This document shows, in pieces, positions 1-7,940 of a DNA stretch of 44,474 nucleotides. Within the stretch, counting starts at the first letter, position 1, and each line of letters begins with the position of its first letter. The notes under the pieces were generated by a model, which was not told the origin of the DNA, searched no databases, and worked only from the letters and a program-made list of their open reading frames with translations. Position numbers and translations under genes: made by a program. This DNA comes from Planctomycetes bacterium UBA7888 (GTDB lineage Bacteria > Planctomycetota > UBA1135), in assembly GCA_002500505.1 (NCBI GenBank), contig DLRM01000066.1, forward strand, positions 1-44,474, written 5' to 3'.

Positions 1-932
1 CTCGACTCGCCTAGGGTGCGAAAACGAACGCGTGGCTCTGGATTGCTGCAAATGAGCTTTTCGTTTTTTGCGACATTCATGAGGACTTCGCGAACTTGGT
101 CCACATCTGAACCATACGCTACGCCAACCGGAACTCGTAGGCGGCGACGCTGGCTTCCGCCACCACTTTCGTTTGTGATGGTGGCGGAACCCATAACAGA
201 GTTCGGCACAGAAACCTCAATGTCGTCCCGAGTTAGAAGACGCGTAGAACGGAGGCCAATGTGCGTAACCTGGCCTCGAGTTCCATTATCCAAAACAATG
301 AAATCGCCCACTCGATAGGGGGCGTCCGCAATGATAAACACCCCAGCAAAGAGGTTGGAGAGGGTGTCCTGGGCGGCGAAGCCAACTGCCATGGCCAAAA
401 TCCCAGCAGAAGCTAACCAACCGGTTGCATCAACATCCCAAATTGAAATGAAAACGAAAACAGCCAAACCAAAAATAAGAAGTTTGACAAGGTTGTCAAA
501 AAGGGGAAGGGTTGATTTCCCAACTGCCTTAAACCGATCTTCCTGAGAAGAAGCTGCGCCCAACAATAGTCCGCATATCTTTGGAAGGGCAAAAGCCCAA
601 ACCAAAAGCACCAAAGTCAGCAAGCTACGAATCGTCCCAGATAATGCGGGTTCAGTAAGGTTGAGGCGTGTCGCTGACGCAGCCAGGCCAAACAAAACAA
701 CGGTTTTGACGACTGGACCCCGCAGAAACTCAATAACTTGGTCGTCTAAGAGAGTCTTCGTTTTCCCCGCAATAGCTTTCAGAATGAGTCGAAGGCTCCA
801 GCTTGACAACCAGGCGGCAACAACTGCAAATACGAAAATCGTGCCCGCCTCGGCCCAAGGTCCTTGAGGGAGAAACTTGGGGTAAGAAAAGTCGAGGGCG
901 GGCGCGAGAGTTTCGCCAGATTCCTGAATCAC
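1..932 (-). CDS. MscS-family mechanosensitive channel (partial, runs off left edge)
   Basis: Reading the minus strand from a GTG at 932 gives an open frame of 310 codons that leaves the window without a stop. It has an N-terminal membrane segment near residues 29-46, further hydrophobic helices, and then the typical MscS core: a glycine/alanine-rich pore helix (GILAMAVGFAAQDTLSNLFAG) followed by the beta-domain start (YRVGDFIVLDNGTRGQV) and the RSTRLLTRDDIEVSVPNS stretch. Members open under membrane tension and release solutes in hypo-osmotic shock. The in-frame TAG at 957-959 and the lack of an in-frame ATG make GTG-932 the best start. It lies 4 bases after the stop of the subtilase gene, inside an 8-base tandem repeat, and may be translated by coupling. 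The C-terminal domain is missing because of the window edge. The family call is firm; the exact start is less so. Confidence 0.88.
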   Translation of the reverse strand, partial: MIQESGETLAPALDFSYPKFLPQGPWAEAGTIFVFAVVAAWLSSWSLRLILKAIAGKTKTLLDDQVIEFLRGPVVKTVVLFGLAASATRLNLTEPALSGTIRSLLTLVLLVWAFALPKICGLLLGAASSQEDRFKAVGKSTLPLFDNLVKLLIFGLAVFVFISIWDVDATGWLASAGILAMAVGFAAQDTLSNLFAGVFIIADAPYRVGDFIVLDNGTRGQVTHIGLRSTRLLTRDDIEVSVPNSVMGSATITNESGGGSQRRRLRVPVGVAYGSDVDQVREVLMNVAKNEKLICSNPEPRVRFRTLGES

Positions 933-947
933 TGAATCACTGAATCT
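924..947. repeat. three tandem copies of an 8-base unit (CTGAATCA)
   Basis: CTGAATCA occurs at 924-931 and 932-939, and CTGAATCT at 940-947. On the minus strand one copy carries the TGA stop of the subtilase (939-937) and the next supplies the GTG start of the MscS gene (932-930). Because the unit length is not a multiple of three, gain or loss of one unit would change the reading frame of the end of the upstream gene and its distance to the downstream start. Confidence 0.85.
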
Positions 948-2418
948 GTTCGGCGACTAGGTTGGAACTATCCCCGATGGTCACTGCCTGCAACCAAACA
1001 TTAATCCCCGCTGCCGAATTCGGCAAGACCCTTGAGAAGGTAGCATTGCCAGAAGCGTTTGCAGAAGTTCGGGTGATGAGGTTGGGATTATTCAAACCAG
1101 CAGTCGTCATCAGACTTGATATTTGATAGACGGCCGTGCCAGATAAAGAATTTGCAAACCAGACGAATTGGCCTGCTGAAGCTCCACTTAGCGAAAGCGT
1201 AGCCTGACTTCCCGCAACAAGCGGGGTCACACTAAGAACAAGGTCTCCAGAAAGACCCGCATTGATGGCTTTTCGAAGGTTCACGCGTCCGTGCCCATGG
1301 ATATTGTCTTCGCCAGGGGCTCCAATGTCATCACATGAGGCGTAGAGTCGAGCCTGAACTTGATCCGGAGTAAACCAAGGATTCACAGCAAAAATCATCG
1401 CTGCAACACCATTGGCGACAGGGGTCGCCATGCTTGTTCCGCTCCAGGCCTGGTACCCACCACCGACTACGGTTGAAAGGATTCCAACGCCAGGCGCAGC
1501 AACATCAATGGCCTTTCCATAACTCGACCAACTTGGTTTTTGGTCGGAGGAATCAGTGGCCCCAACAACAATTGTGTCTGGGTAATCAAAACCGGAGTGG
1601 TTTGTTCCGTTATTGTCAGCGGCATAAAAGAAGAGGCCACCTTTCTGCTTGACATCCGTTCCTGTCGTGCCAACAGATGAATTGTCTACTCCGCTATAGC
1701 TTGCGCTTACCGTTTTCGCACCATTATCTGCTGCCCAGCGGGCACCATCAAGAATGTCGGACAGGTAAGCCCCGCCACTAGAAGAATTGCTAACTCGAAC
1801 TGGCATAAGCTGCATGTTCCAGGTTACCCCGGCAACACCAACGCCATTGTTTCCAATTGCGCCAAGGCATCCAGCCACATGAGTGCCGTGGCCGTTAATA
1901 TCGCTCGTGTCGCCACCATTTATTTCTTCGAGTTGGTCAGGAGCGTTGTATCCAGGAATCAAGTTTGCGGCCAGGTCTGGGTGAGAGTGGTCGACTCCAG
2001 TGTCGCACCAACTGATGATTTGATTCGAATCGCCGGTGATTAAATCCCAACCTTGGGAAGATTCCATATTCACGTGGTGCCATTGATTTCCATATTCAGG
2101 ATCATTGGGGTCTCCCAGTGGGAAACACAGCCAATCTGGCTCAACATATTCATAGTCCCCTGTAGCCATCCAGGCGCGGGAGATTGAATTCTCATCCATA
2201 CCCTCGGGGACACGAACAACGTATTCGCGTGTCTCTGGAAAGTCTCGAATGACAAGGCCCTCAAGACGGCTGACGGCAGTAGCCTGGGCATCGACAATGG
2301 GGCGAACAATCATTCGTCCGGTAAATTCCAACTCGCCGGGACGTTCGGTGAATTGAGATTGGGCGGGAGTTTGAGCAGGGAAAAGGGCCAGAATTGGCAG
2401 AAGGATGGCGTGAAGCAT
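937..2418 (-). CDS. secreted subtilisin-like (S8) serine protease with C-terminal beta domain
   Basis: A 493-residue secreted protease. The ATG at 2418 is chosen because it opens directly into a signal peptide (MLHAILLPILALFPAQ); an upstream TTG at 2478 would add 20 unlikely residues. Residues about 25-100 look like a short I9-type prodomain. The catalytic triad is visible: Asp139 (WCDTGVDHSHPDL), His177 (NGHGTHVAG) and Ser329 (GTSMATPVANG), with oxyanion-hole Asn270 (AADNNGTN). The last 100 residues (393-493) form a beta-rich domain similar to the C-terminus of the M12-like peptidase at 16891: both have GLNNP, a GN.(T/S)FS stretch and a final SN-containing strand. It is probably exported to the periplasm or surface to degrade protein. 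It is divergent from sppA and followed at once by the MscS gene. Enzyme class is firm; substrate unknown. Confidence 0.93.
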   Translation of the reverse strand: MLHAILLPILALFPAQTPAQSQFTERPGELEFTGRMIVRPIVDAQATAVSRLEGLVIRDFPETREYVVRVPEGMDENSISRAWMATGDYEYVEPDWLCFPLGDPNDPEYGNQWHHVNMESSQGWDLITGDSNQIISWCDTGVDHSHPDLAANLIPGYNAPDQLEEINGGDTSDINGHGTHVAGCLGAIGNNGVGVAGVTWNMQLMPVRVSNSSSGGAYLSDILDGARWAADNGAKTVSASYSGVDNSSVGTTGTDVKQKGGLFFYAADNNGTNHSGFDYPDTIVVGATDSSDQKPSWSSYGKAIDVAAPGVGILSTVVGGGYQAWSGTSMATPVANGVAAMIFAVNPWFTPDQVQARLYASCDDIGAPGEDNIHGHGRVNLRKAINAGLSGDLVLSVTPLVAGSQATLSLSGASAGQFVWFANSLSGTAVYQISSLMTTAGLNNPNLITRTSANASGNATFSRVLPNSAAGINVWLQAVTIGDSSNLVAEQIQ

Positions 2419-2439
2419 TGAAAGGGATGTCGTGGGGTG

Positions 2440-2456
2440 AGAGAGAGAGGGGGGGG
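2440..2456. repeat. simple-sequence tract: (GA)n followed by G8
   Basis: A short alternating GA run (2440-2448) passes into eight G residues (2449-2456). It lies 22-38 bases upstream of the subtilase ATG, in its untranslated leader. Such tracts are prone to slippage; any effect on expression is only a possibility. Confidence 0.7.
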
Positions 2457-2500
2457 CGTGGAGAGTGTATTTATTCAACCCACCCTAGCAGGTAGATGCC

Positions 2501-2506
2501 TATTAT
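2501..2506 (+). promoter_or_regulatory. -10-like hexamer TATTAT just before sppA
   Basis: TATTAT ends 6 bases before the sppA ATG, separated by six G residues. If it is a real -10 element, transcription would begin at or within a base or two of the ATG and the mRNA would be leaderless. The G run could alternatively be a weak ribosome-binding site. No convincing -35 hexamer is seen 16-18 bases upstream. Confidence 0.4.
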
Positions 2507-2512
2507 GGGGGG

Positions 2513-4240
2513 ATGAAAAAGTTTCTCGGACGTGTTTTTGCCTCGGCAGCAGGCCTAATTTTGCTCCTCTGCGTTTCCCTTCTGGCCCTAGTTGCCGCTT
2601 CCAGTGAGGCGCCACTCAAAATTGAAGATGGCTCTTTACTCGTGGTCGACTTGTCCGCCCCTGTCAGTGACCGAGGAACAGAACCCGGGATTATGGATCG
2701 AATACAGGGCTCCCAAACACCGCTCCAACTTCACCAAGTCACTTCCGCGCTCAAACACGCTGCCGACGACAAACGCATTGGTGGCATTTTTATGCACGGC
2801 TCGCCCACAGGAATCGGCTGGGCATCCATTCGTGAAATGCGTGAAGCGATCCAAGCAATCAAGGACGCCGGCAAGCCTGTGCTCTCATGGTTTCCAAGCC
2901 TAACCGAAAGCACTGTTGCCTTTGCTTCGATGTCGGACTCTTCGTGGTCTGCCCCTTTTGGTTCATTCACGCTTGATGGCCTTTCTGCTGAGGTCATGTA
3001 CTACAAAGATTTTCTGGAAAAAATTGGCGTTGAAATTCAGGTAACTCGGGTTGGGAAATACAAAAGCGCTGTAGAGCCTTTCATGCTTGATCGCATGAGC
3101 CAGGCAAATCGCGAGCAAATGGAACTTTTGATTGGAGACGTGTTTGAGGTTTCAGTGGAAGATTCAGCTGAATCCTTTGGCCTAAGCCTTCAAGACCTTC
3201 GCGCAAAGATTACAAACTACGGTGCAATGCGAACGGAAGAGGCAGCAGAAGCTGGTCTGCTGGATGGAATCCTCTATTGGGATGAAGTCTTAGAAAAACT
3301 CGAGGTAGTTGCGCCCGCAAAAGAAGGCTTCGCGCAAGTGTCCCTTCAGGAGTATCTAAATGATCTTCCCGAAGATGAGGGTGAGTCGGAAAACATTGTT
3401 GCCGTGGTTTTTGCAGAAGGTGAAATTTACGACGGAAGCGGGGCGGATGGCGTTGCTGGAGATTCTGTCGCACAAGAACTTCGGGATTTGCGTCTTGATG
3501 AAGAAATTGATGCTGTTGTTTTACGCGTCAACAGCCCGGGCGGATCGGCAACAGCATCAGAAACCATTCTTCGCGAAATGGAGCTCCTTAAAGCCGAAAA
3601 ACCCGTAGTGGTCTCTATGGGAGATGTCGCCGCATCTGGAGGCTATTGGATTTCGTGTAAGGCCAACAAAATTTTTGTTCAACCAAACACCATTACCGGC
3701 TCGATTGGTGTTTTTGGAATGCTCCCAAACTGCAAAGAATTGCTCGGCGAGGTTGGCATTCAAGTTGAGACGGTGCGCACAGGCCCCTTTGCCGACATGC
3801 AGTCTCTCTATCGCCCAAAAACAAAAGGGGAACTCGACGTTATTCAAAGTTTTGTAGACGACATTTATGAGGGCTTCTTGGACCGAGTCGCTGAAGGTCG
3901 AAAAATGGAGCGCGACCGCGTTCACGAAATCGCTCAAGGGCGCGTTTGGTCTGGGAAGAAGGCGATTGAGCTTGGGCTCGCCGACTCTTTTGGCGGCCTG
4001 CAAGAGGCGGCTTCCGCTGCTGCAGAATTAGCTGATTTAGGAGATAATTTCAAGCTCCAACTCCCAGGCGAGGACTCTGAATTTTTCGATTCTTTCTTAG
4101 CTTCTCTTCTAGAGGATAGTGACTCTGAAAAACTCACAAAAATTGTCACGCCTCTGACGACCCTGTTTGATTCTTTCCCTAGGTTTAGCGCAAGCAACGG
4201 AGTTTATGCGCGCATCCCTTGGGAAATCAAGGTTCGTTGA
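2513..4240 (+). CDS. sppA: signal peptide peptidase SppA, long (67K-type) form
   Basis: A 575-residue membrane protease that clears signal peptides left in the membrane after export. Residues 7-30 form the single N-terminal membrane anchor. As in the E. coli 67K type, two tandem ClpP-like domains are present: the first (about 40-260) carries the catalytic lysine, Lys184, in GKYKSAVEP, and the second (about 295-520) carries the nucleophile Ser375 in GDVAASGGYW, preceded by RVNSPGGSATASE. Both catalytic residues of the Ser/Lys dyad are therefore intact. The gene is divergent from the subtilase and its last 14 bases overlap the 3' end of the TPR lipoprotein gene on the other strand. Identification is strong. 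Confidence 0.95.
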   Translation: MKKFLGRVFASAAGLILLLCVSLLALVAASSEAPLKIEDGSLLVVDLSAPVSDRGTEPGIMDRIQGSQTPLQLHQVTSALKHAADDKRIGGIFMHGSPTGIGWASIREMREAIQAIKDAGKPVLSWFPSLTESTVAFASMSDSSWSAPFGSFTLDGLSAEVMYYKDFLEKIGVEIQVTRVGKYKSAVEPFMLDRMSQANREQMELLIGDVFEVSVEDSAESFGLSLQDLRAKITNYGAMRTEEAAEAGLLDGILYWDEVLEKLEVVAPAKEGFAQVSLQEYLNDLPEDEGESENIVAVVFAEGEIYDGSGADGVAGDSVAQELRDLRLDEEIDAVVLRVNSPGGSATASETILREMELLKAEKPVVVSMGDVAASGGYWISCKANKIFVQPNTITGSIGVFGMLPNCKELLGEVGIQVETVRTGPFADMQSLYRPKTKGELDVIQSFVDDIYEGFLDRVAEGRKMERDRVHEIAQGRVWSGKKAIELGLADSFGGLQEAASAAAELADLGDNFKLQLPGEDSEFFDSFLASLLEDSDSEKLTKIVTPLTTLFDSFPRFSASNGVYARIPWEIKVR

Positions 4241-5288
4241 TTGCGCTGATACGGCTCATCGTTTCGTCAACTTGAAAAATCAACTGACGAATCCTTTCAC
4301 TGTCTCTTACGGAAACAGGCTGAGCCAACATTTTTTCGAGCAGCCGCCTGGCGTCTAGCCAACGGCTTTGCTTCATCCACACTTCAACTAAATTTTCAGC
4401 TGCTTTGAGGTGCCCAGGATTTAATTCCAATGCGCGCAGATAGGCAAATTCCGCCCCGCTTGGATCTCCGCCCCAATCTAACGCGCAACCTAGGTTAAAA
4501 GCGAACCGTGGCTCTTGAGGATCGACTGCCCTAGCGGTTTCAAAGCATTGAGCCGCCGTTTCGTATTCTTCGGAATAGAAAGCACATAATCCTGCTTCAT
4601 TCCAAAAAAATGTATTCGTTGATTCAATTGCTGCGAGACGGCGATAGCCTTGATAAGCATCTCTGTTGCGCCCAACTAATTGAAAAGCTCTCGCTTGCAT
4701 GGCTAGCAACTCAAGGTCTTCCTTTTCGTCTACATTGAGGGCGCTTAAAAAGTCCAACGCCTTAAGAGCGTGACCGCTTTCAAGAGCCGACTCTGTCGCT
4801 TCACGTAAAATCTCCGGTGTCTCTCCGATTACTTTCATCGTCTCTTCGAGAAGGGGGAGAGCCTCCTTATGCCTGCCAAGCTCTTGAAGAGTGAGCGCCC
4901 AACTGAAATTGGAACACAAAGAAGAAAGGTGAGGGTGGCCTCTTGCTTGCCGCTCTGCCTCCTCGGGGCCATCAGATTTAAGAATCGAGTAAATCTGCAA
5001 GGCAAAAAGCGTTTCGCTGGCAGGGTGCTCGCCTCGAAGAATATTAATTTGAATGGCAGCAGATCGATAGTTTTTTCTTTCTAAAGCTTCAAACAATTCT
5101 TCGGCACGAGAATCAACCCCCCATGTTGACATCATGTCTGTTGTCGCGGTCTCGTACCGAAAAACCCCAGGCAGAAACCCTAGTTCAGGTACAGGGAGCT
5201 GATCTGGGTAGGAAAGGGCCTCTTGGGCTTTCTGTGGGGCCGAACAGGAAGCCAATATCAGAAAAGGAAGAAGAAGGCCGTTTTTCAT
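4227..5288 (-). CDS. TPR-repeat lipoprotein
   Basis: A 353-residue protein. The ATG at 5288 is preferred because it gives a lipoprotein signal peptide ending in the lipobox LASC (MKNGLLLPFLILASC); the upstream in-frame extension overlaps the divergent HAD gene and has no signal. After the cysteine the protein is almost wholly helical, with tetratricopeptide repeats, clearest around EAGLCAFYSEEYETAAQCFETA and FAFNLGCALDWGGDPSGAEFAYLRALELNPG. TPR lipoproteins usually hold protein complexes together at the periplasmic face of a membrane. No partner can be named. A TAAGAT hexamer at 5300-5305 (minus strand) lies 11 bases before the start. The 3' end overlaps sppA by 14 bases. Confidence 0.85.
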   Translation of the reverse strand: MKNGLLLPFLILASCSAPQKAQEALSYPDQLPVPELGFLPGVFRYETATTDMMSTWGVDSRAEELFEALERKNYRSAAIQINILRGEHPASETLFALQIYSILKSDGPEEAERQARGHPHLSSLCSNFSWALTLQELGRHKEALPLLEETMKVIGETPEILREATESALESGHALKALDFLSALNVDEKEDLELLAMQARAFQLVGRNRDAYQGYRRLAAIESTNTFFWNEAGLCAFYSEEYETAAQCFETARAVDPQEPRFAFNLGCALDWGGDPSGAEFAYLRALELNPGHLKAAENLVEVWMKQSRWLDARRLLEKMLAQPVSVRDSERIRQLIFQVDETMSRISAINEP

Positions 5289-5367
5289 TTTATGGAGACA
5301 TCTTATGGACGCCTCTGGAACTTGCGACCTTCCCTCTTTACAATCAAGCCTCCCCCTTTCATCCCAT

Positions 5368-6087
5368 ATGCCCTCTACACGCGCCATTTTTTTCGACGCG
5401 GGGAACACGCTCTTCACTGAGCGGCGACCTCGCGCAGCTATCTACTCCACCGTTGCCCGCAGTCACGGTTCCCGCGCAACCGAAGAAGATGCAGCTGACT
5501 TTATGGCTCGCGCTTTCGCTGAGATCCCGTTTTCTGCAGAAGGGAACTTCCGTTACAGCACAGCCTGGTTTGAAACTTTCAACGAAATGGTTCTTCTAGG
5601 AATGGGAGTTTCTGAATCCCGATGGAGAAGTGCACACGAAGAACTTATTGAGCGGTTTGAGAGTCCAAAGACCTACAAACTTTTCAAGGAAACTGCCTCA
5701 ATTTTAGAGGAATTATCGAACCTTGGATTCACTCTGGGCGTTGTGTCTAACTGGTCGGAAAGGCTTCCTGTGCTCCTTCAAGCCCTGGGAGTTGCCGACA
5801 AGTTTGAATTCATTGTGACCAGCGCTGAAATGCGTGCCGAAAAACCAAACCGTGCCATCTTTGAACGGGCTCTCTTTCGGGCGGGTGTTCCCGCCGACGA
5901 AGTCCTTCATGTGGGTGACCATTTTGAGCGGGATGTCCGTGGTGCTCAATCCACCGGCATTCGTCCCGCTTACCTGGATCGCACAGCGGAAGCCTCCGGC
6001 ACCACCAGAGAGGGCGTTCCCGTGCTAACGGACCTCTGCGGTATCCTGTCGCTGGTCGAACAGACCAGCCATGCCTCCCGCTCCTGA
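5368..6087 (+). CDS. HAD-superfamily hydrolase (phosphatase-like)
   Basis: A 239-residue HAD hydrolase. The ATG at 5368 starts right before motif I (FFDAGNTLF, residues 9-17); the longer frame overlaps the promoter region of the divergent lipoprotein gene. Motif II is VVSNWSERLP, motif III the Lys in EKPNRAIFERAL and motif IV VLHVGDHFERDVRGA. The usual second Asp of motif I (DxD) is Gly here, as in the HDHD3/REG-2 branch, so phosphatase activity toward a small phospho-metabolite is likely but the substrate is unknown. A helical cap lies between motifs I and II. It is the first gene of a four-gene run with moxR and the NAD synthetase pair: its last 17 bases overlap the moxR-like gene, so co-translation is likely. 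Confidence 0.88.
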   Translation: MPSTRAIFFDAGNTLFTERRPRAAIYSTVARSHGSRATEEDAADFMARAFAEIPFSAEGNFRYSTAWFETFNEMVLLGMGVSESRWRSAHEELIERFESPKTYKLFKETASILEELSNLGFTLGVVSNWSERLPVLLQALGVADKFEFIVTSAEMRAEKPNRAIFERALFRAGVPADEVLHVGDHFERDVRGAQSTGIRPAYLDRTAEASGTTREGVPVLTDLCGILSLVEQTSHASRS

Positions 6088-7051
6088 CGCCCCGGCCTCC
6101 CTGGACCAAGCCTCCGCTTCTGCGGGCACCTTGCTTCAGGCTCTTCGCTCGCACCATTTTGGTGACGATGCCAACGTTGAACTTTTGGTGGCTGCATTTA
6201 TTGCTGGTGGCCATGTATTAATTGAAGGCGCTCCCGGCTTAGGAAAAACAAGGCTCGTCCGAACGATGGCCTCCCAACTTGGGCTCAACTTCGGCCGAAT
6301 CCAGTGCACCCCTGACTTAATGCCATCAGACATTACAGGAAGCGAAATCCTCTATGCCAAAGAAAAGGAACTTCGTTTTTTGCAAGGTCCAGTTTTTTGC
6401 AATGTATTGTTGGCCGACGAAATCAATCGGGCAACACCAAGAACTCAATCCGCTTTGCTAGAAGCGATGGAAGAAAAACAGGTGACTGCTGGAGAACAAA
6501 GTCATCCATTGCCAACACCGTTTTTTTTGGCAGCAACTCAGAACCCTATTGAACTTGAAGGGACCTATCCTCTTCCTGAGGCACAGCTCGACCGCTTTCT
6601 CTTTAAGTTGGTGCTGTCACGCCCCAATGTTGATACCTTGCAAAAAATATTGGAAACTCAAGGCGAGGAACAGAAAAGTTTTGAGCCCCTACCAGCTAAC
6701 GCTGTGGAGGATATCCAGAAACTAGCCTCCTTCCTTCCTCTTCCAGCGGGGATAACTAAGCAAGTCGCCGCTCTTGTTGCCGCTACTCACCCTGAAGATG
6801 CTTCCGCCCCTGCCATTGTTCGTGAACATGTTCGCTGGGGTGCGAGTCCTCGAGCCGGCATCGCCATCGTTTCTGGTGCACGCGCACTGGCCATGCTTAG
6901 GGGACAAGCTCATATTTCCCCAAGTGACCTCTGCGATGTCGCCCTGTCAGCTCTTCGCCATCGCTTAACTCTTCGATTCGAAGCTGTTGCTGGCGGCGTG
7001 TCTGTAGAAGAAATCGTTTCCGACATTCTTAAGCACCATCCAATCCAATGA
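6071..7051 (+). CDS. MoxR-family AAA+ ATPase
   Basis: A 326-residue AAA+ ATPase of the MoxR family, which act as chaperones in maturation of metal- or MIDAS-containing proteins. Walker A is GAPGLGKT (53-60) and Walker B VLLADE (112-117), followed by the MoxR signature INRATPRTQSALLEAMEEKQ and the sensor TQNPIE.EGTYPLPEAQLDRF. The C-terminal lid contains GASPRAGI. The usual neighbours, a DUF58 protein and VWA proteins, are absent: it sits between a HAD hydrolase (17-base overlap) and a nitrilase-fold amidase (4-base ATGA overlap). Its client is therefore unclear. Identification of the family is firm. Confidence 0.93.
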   Translation: MPPAPDAPASLDQASASAGTLLQALRSHHFGDDANVELLVAAFIAGGHVLIEGAPGLGKTRLVRTMASQLGLNFGRIQCTPDLMPSDITGSEILYAKEKELRFLQGPVFCNVLLADEINRATPRTQSALLEAMEEKQVTAGEQSHPLPTPFFLAATQNPIELEGTYPLPEAQLDRFLFKLVLSRPNVDTLQKILETQGEEQKSFEPLPANAVEDIQKLASFLPLPAGITKQVAALVAATHPEDASAPAIVREHVRWGASPRAGIAIVSGARALAMLRGQAHISPSDLCDVALSALRHRLTLRFEAVAGGVSVEEIVSDILKHHPIQ

Positions 7052-7938
7052 GCTTGGACTGTCTTGCCGCTCTTTGCCAATTCAAGCCCGCACTGGGGGA
7101 CCTGAAAAGCAACCTAGAAAAGCACCATGCATGGCTCGAGCGCGCTGAAGCTGAAAAGGCTGACTTAGTTGTCTTCCCGGAACTGTCTCTTTCTGGTTAT
7201 TTTTTAAGAGACATCACCCAAGACTCTGGTCTTCGGCTAAATGATCCGATAATCCAAGATCTTGTTGCTCGCTCCAAAGGCCGGAGTATTGTTTTCGGTT
7301 TCGTTGAAGAAAGTGACGACCACCGCTTCTACAACTCCATGTTGTTCGCCGAAGCAGGGGAAATCCTTCACGTTCACCGCAAAGTTCACCTCCCTGACTA
7401 CGGTATCTTTGAAGAAGGTCGCTACTTTGCGCCTGGAAACTCTTTCGATGTTGTCCAAAGCAAGCTCGGGAGGTTTGGAATCCTAACTTGCGAAGATGCG
7501 TGGCATCTTGACTCCGCTTGGCTTCAGTTTTTACAAGGCACCGATGCTTTTTTAATCCCAAGCGCATCGCCAGCTCGCGGAGTGGACACCGATGCCCCTG
7601 AGCTCTCTTCCCAGACAGCCTGGAGAACTCTGAACTCAGCAATTTCTCTGTTCATGCAAGCCTGGGTGCTTCACTGCAACCGCGTTGGCTTTGAAGATGG
7701 CGCCATGTATTGGGGCGCCTCTTCAATTACCTCGCCTTTTGGTTTTACGGATGCAGAAGCTCCCGGCGAAGAAGAGCATCTCCTCCTTCACCGCCTCAGC
7801 GAAGACCCTCTCCGCCGCGCACGAATCTTCACTCCTTTGCGAAGAGACGCTCGCCCTGACCTTGTGCGGTTGCATCTTGCGCGACTCCTCCAAGACCCTG
7901 ATGCCCTGAAGGCTGCGGAACTAGAGCAGGAGGGGTAG
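7048..7938 (+). CDS. nitrilase-fold amidohydrolase, probable glutaminase partner of NAD synthetase
   Basis: A 296-residue carbon-nitrogen hydrolase. The Glu-Lys-Cys triad is visible: Glu45 (VVFPELSLSGY), Lys112 (HRKVHLPDYGIFEEGRYF) and Cys148 (GILTCEDAWH). The fold and the FPELSLSGY and HRKVHLP.YG.F.E.RYF motifs match the N-terminal glutaminase half of two-domain glutamine-dependent NAD synthetases. The synthetase half is encoded separately 2 bases downstream. The likely role is to release ammonia from glutamine and pass it to the synthetase subunit. The start overlaps the stop of the moxR gene (ATGA). An independent amidase acting on another substrate is the alternative; the adjacency to nadE makes it less likely. 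Confidence 0.85.
   Translation: MSLDCLAALCQFKPALGDLKSNLEKHHAWLERAEAEKADLVVFPELSLSGYFLRDITQDSGLRLNDPIIQDLVARSKGRSIVFGFVEESDDHRFYNSMLFAEAGEILHVHRKVHLPDYGIFEEGRYFAPGNSFDVVQSKLGRFGILTCEDAWHLDSAWLQFLQGTDAFLIPSASPARGVDTDAPELSSQTAWRTLNSAISLFMQAWVLHCNRVGFEDGAMYWGASSITSPFGFTDAEAPGEEEHLLLHRLSEDPLRRARIFTPLRRDARPDLVRLHLARLLQDPDALKAAELEQEG
7928..7933 (+). promoter_or_regulatory. strong Shine-Dalgarno of nadE (AGGAGG)
   Basis: A perfect AGGAGG lies 7 bases before the nadE ATG and inside the end of the upstream amidase gene. It fixes the nadE start. Canonical Shine-Dalgarno sites are rare in this window and this one belongs to an operon-internal gene. Confidence 0.8.
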
Positions 7939-7940
7939 AC

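Noticed and set aside
2419..2478. N-terminal extension of the first subtilase from a TTG codon
   Set aside because: It would place 20 polar residues before a good signal peptide and needs a TTG start; ATG-2418 is better.
5289..5417. N-terminal extension of the TPR lipoprotein
   Set aside because: It overlaps the divergent HAD gene and hides the lipobox signal peptide beginning at 5288.
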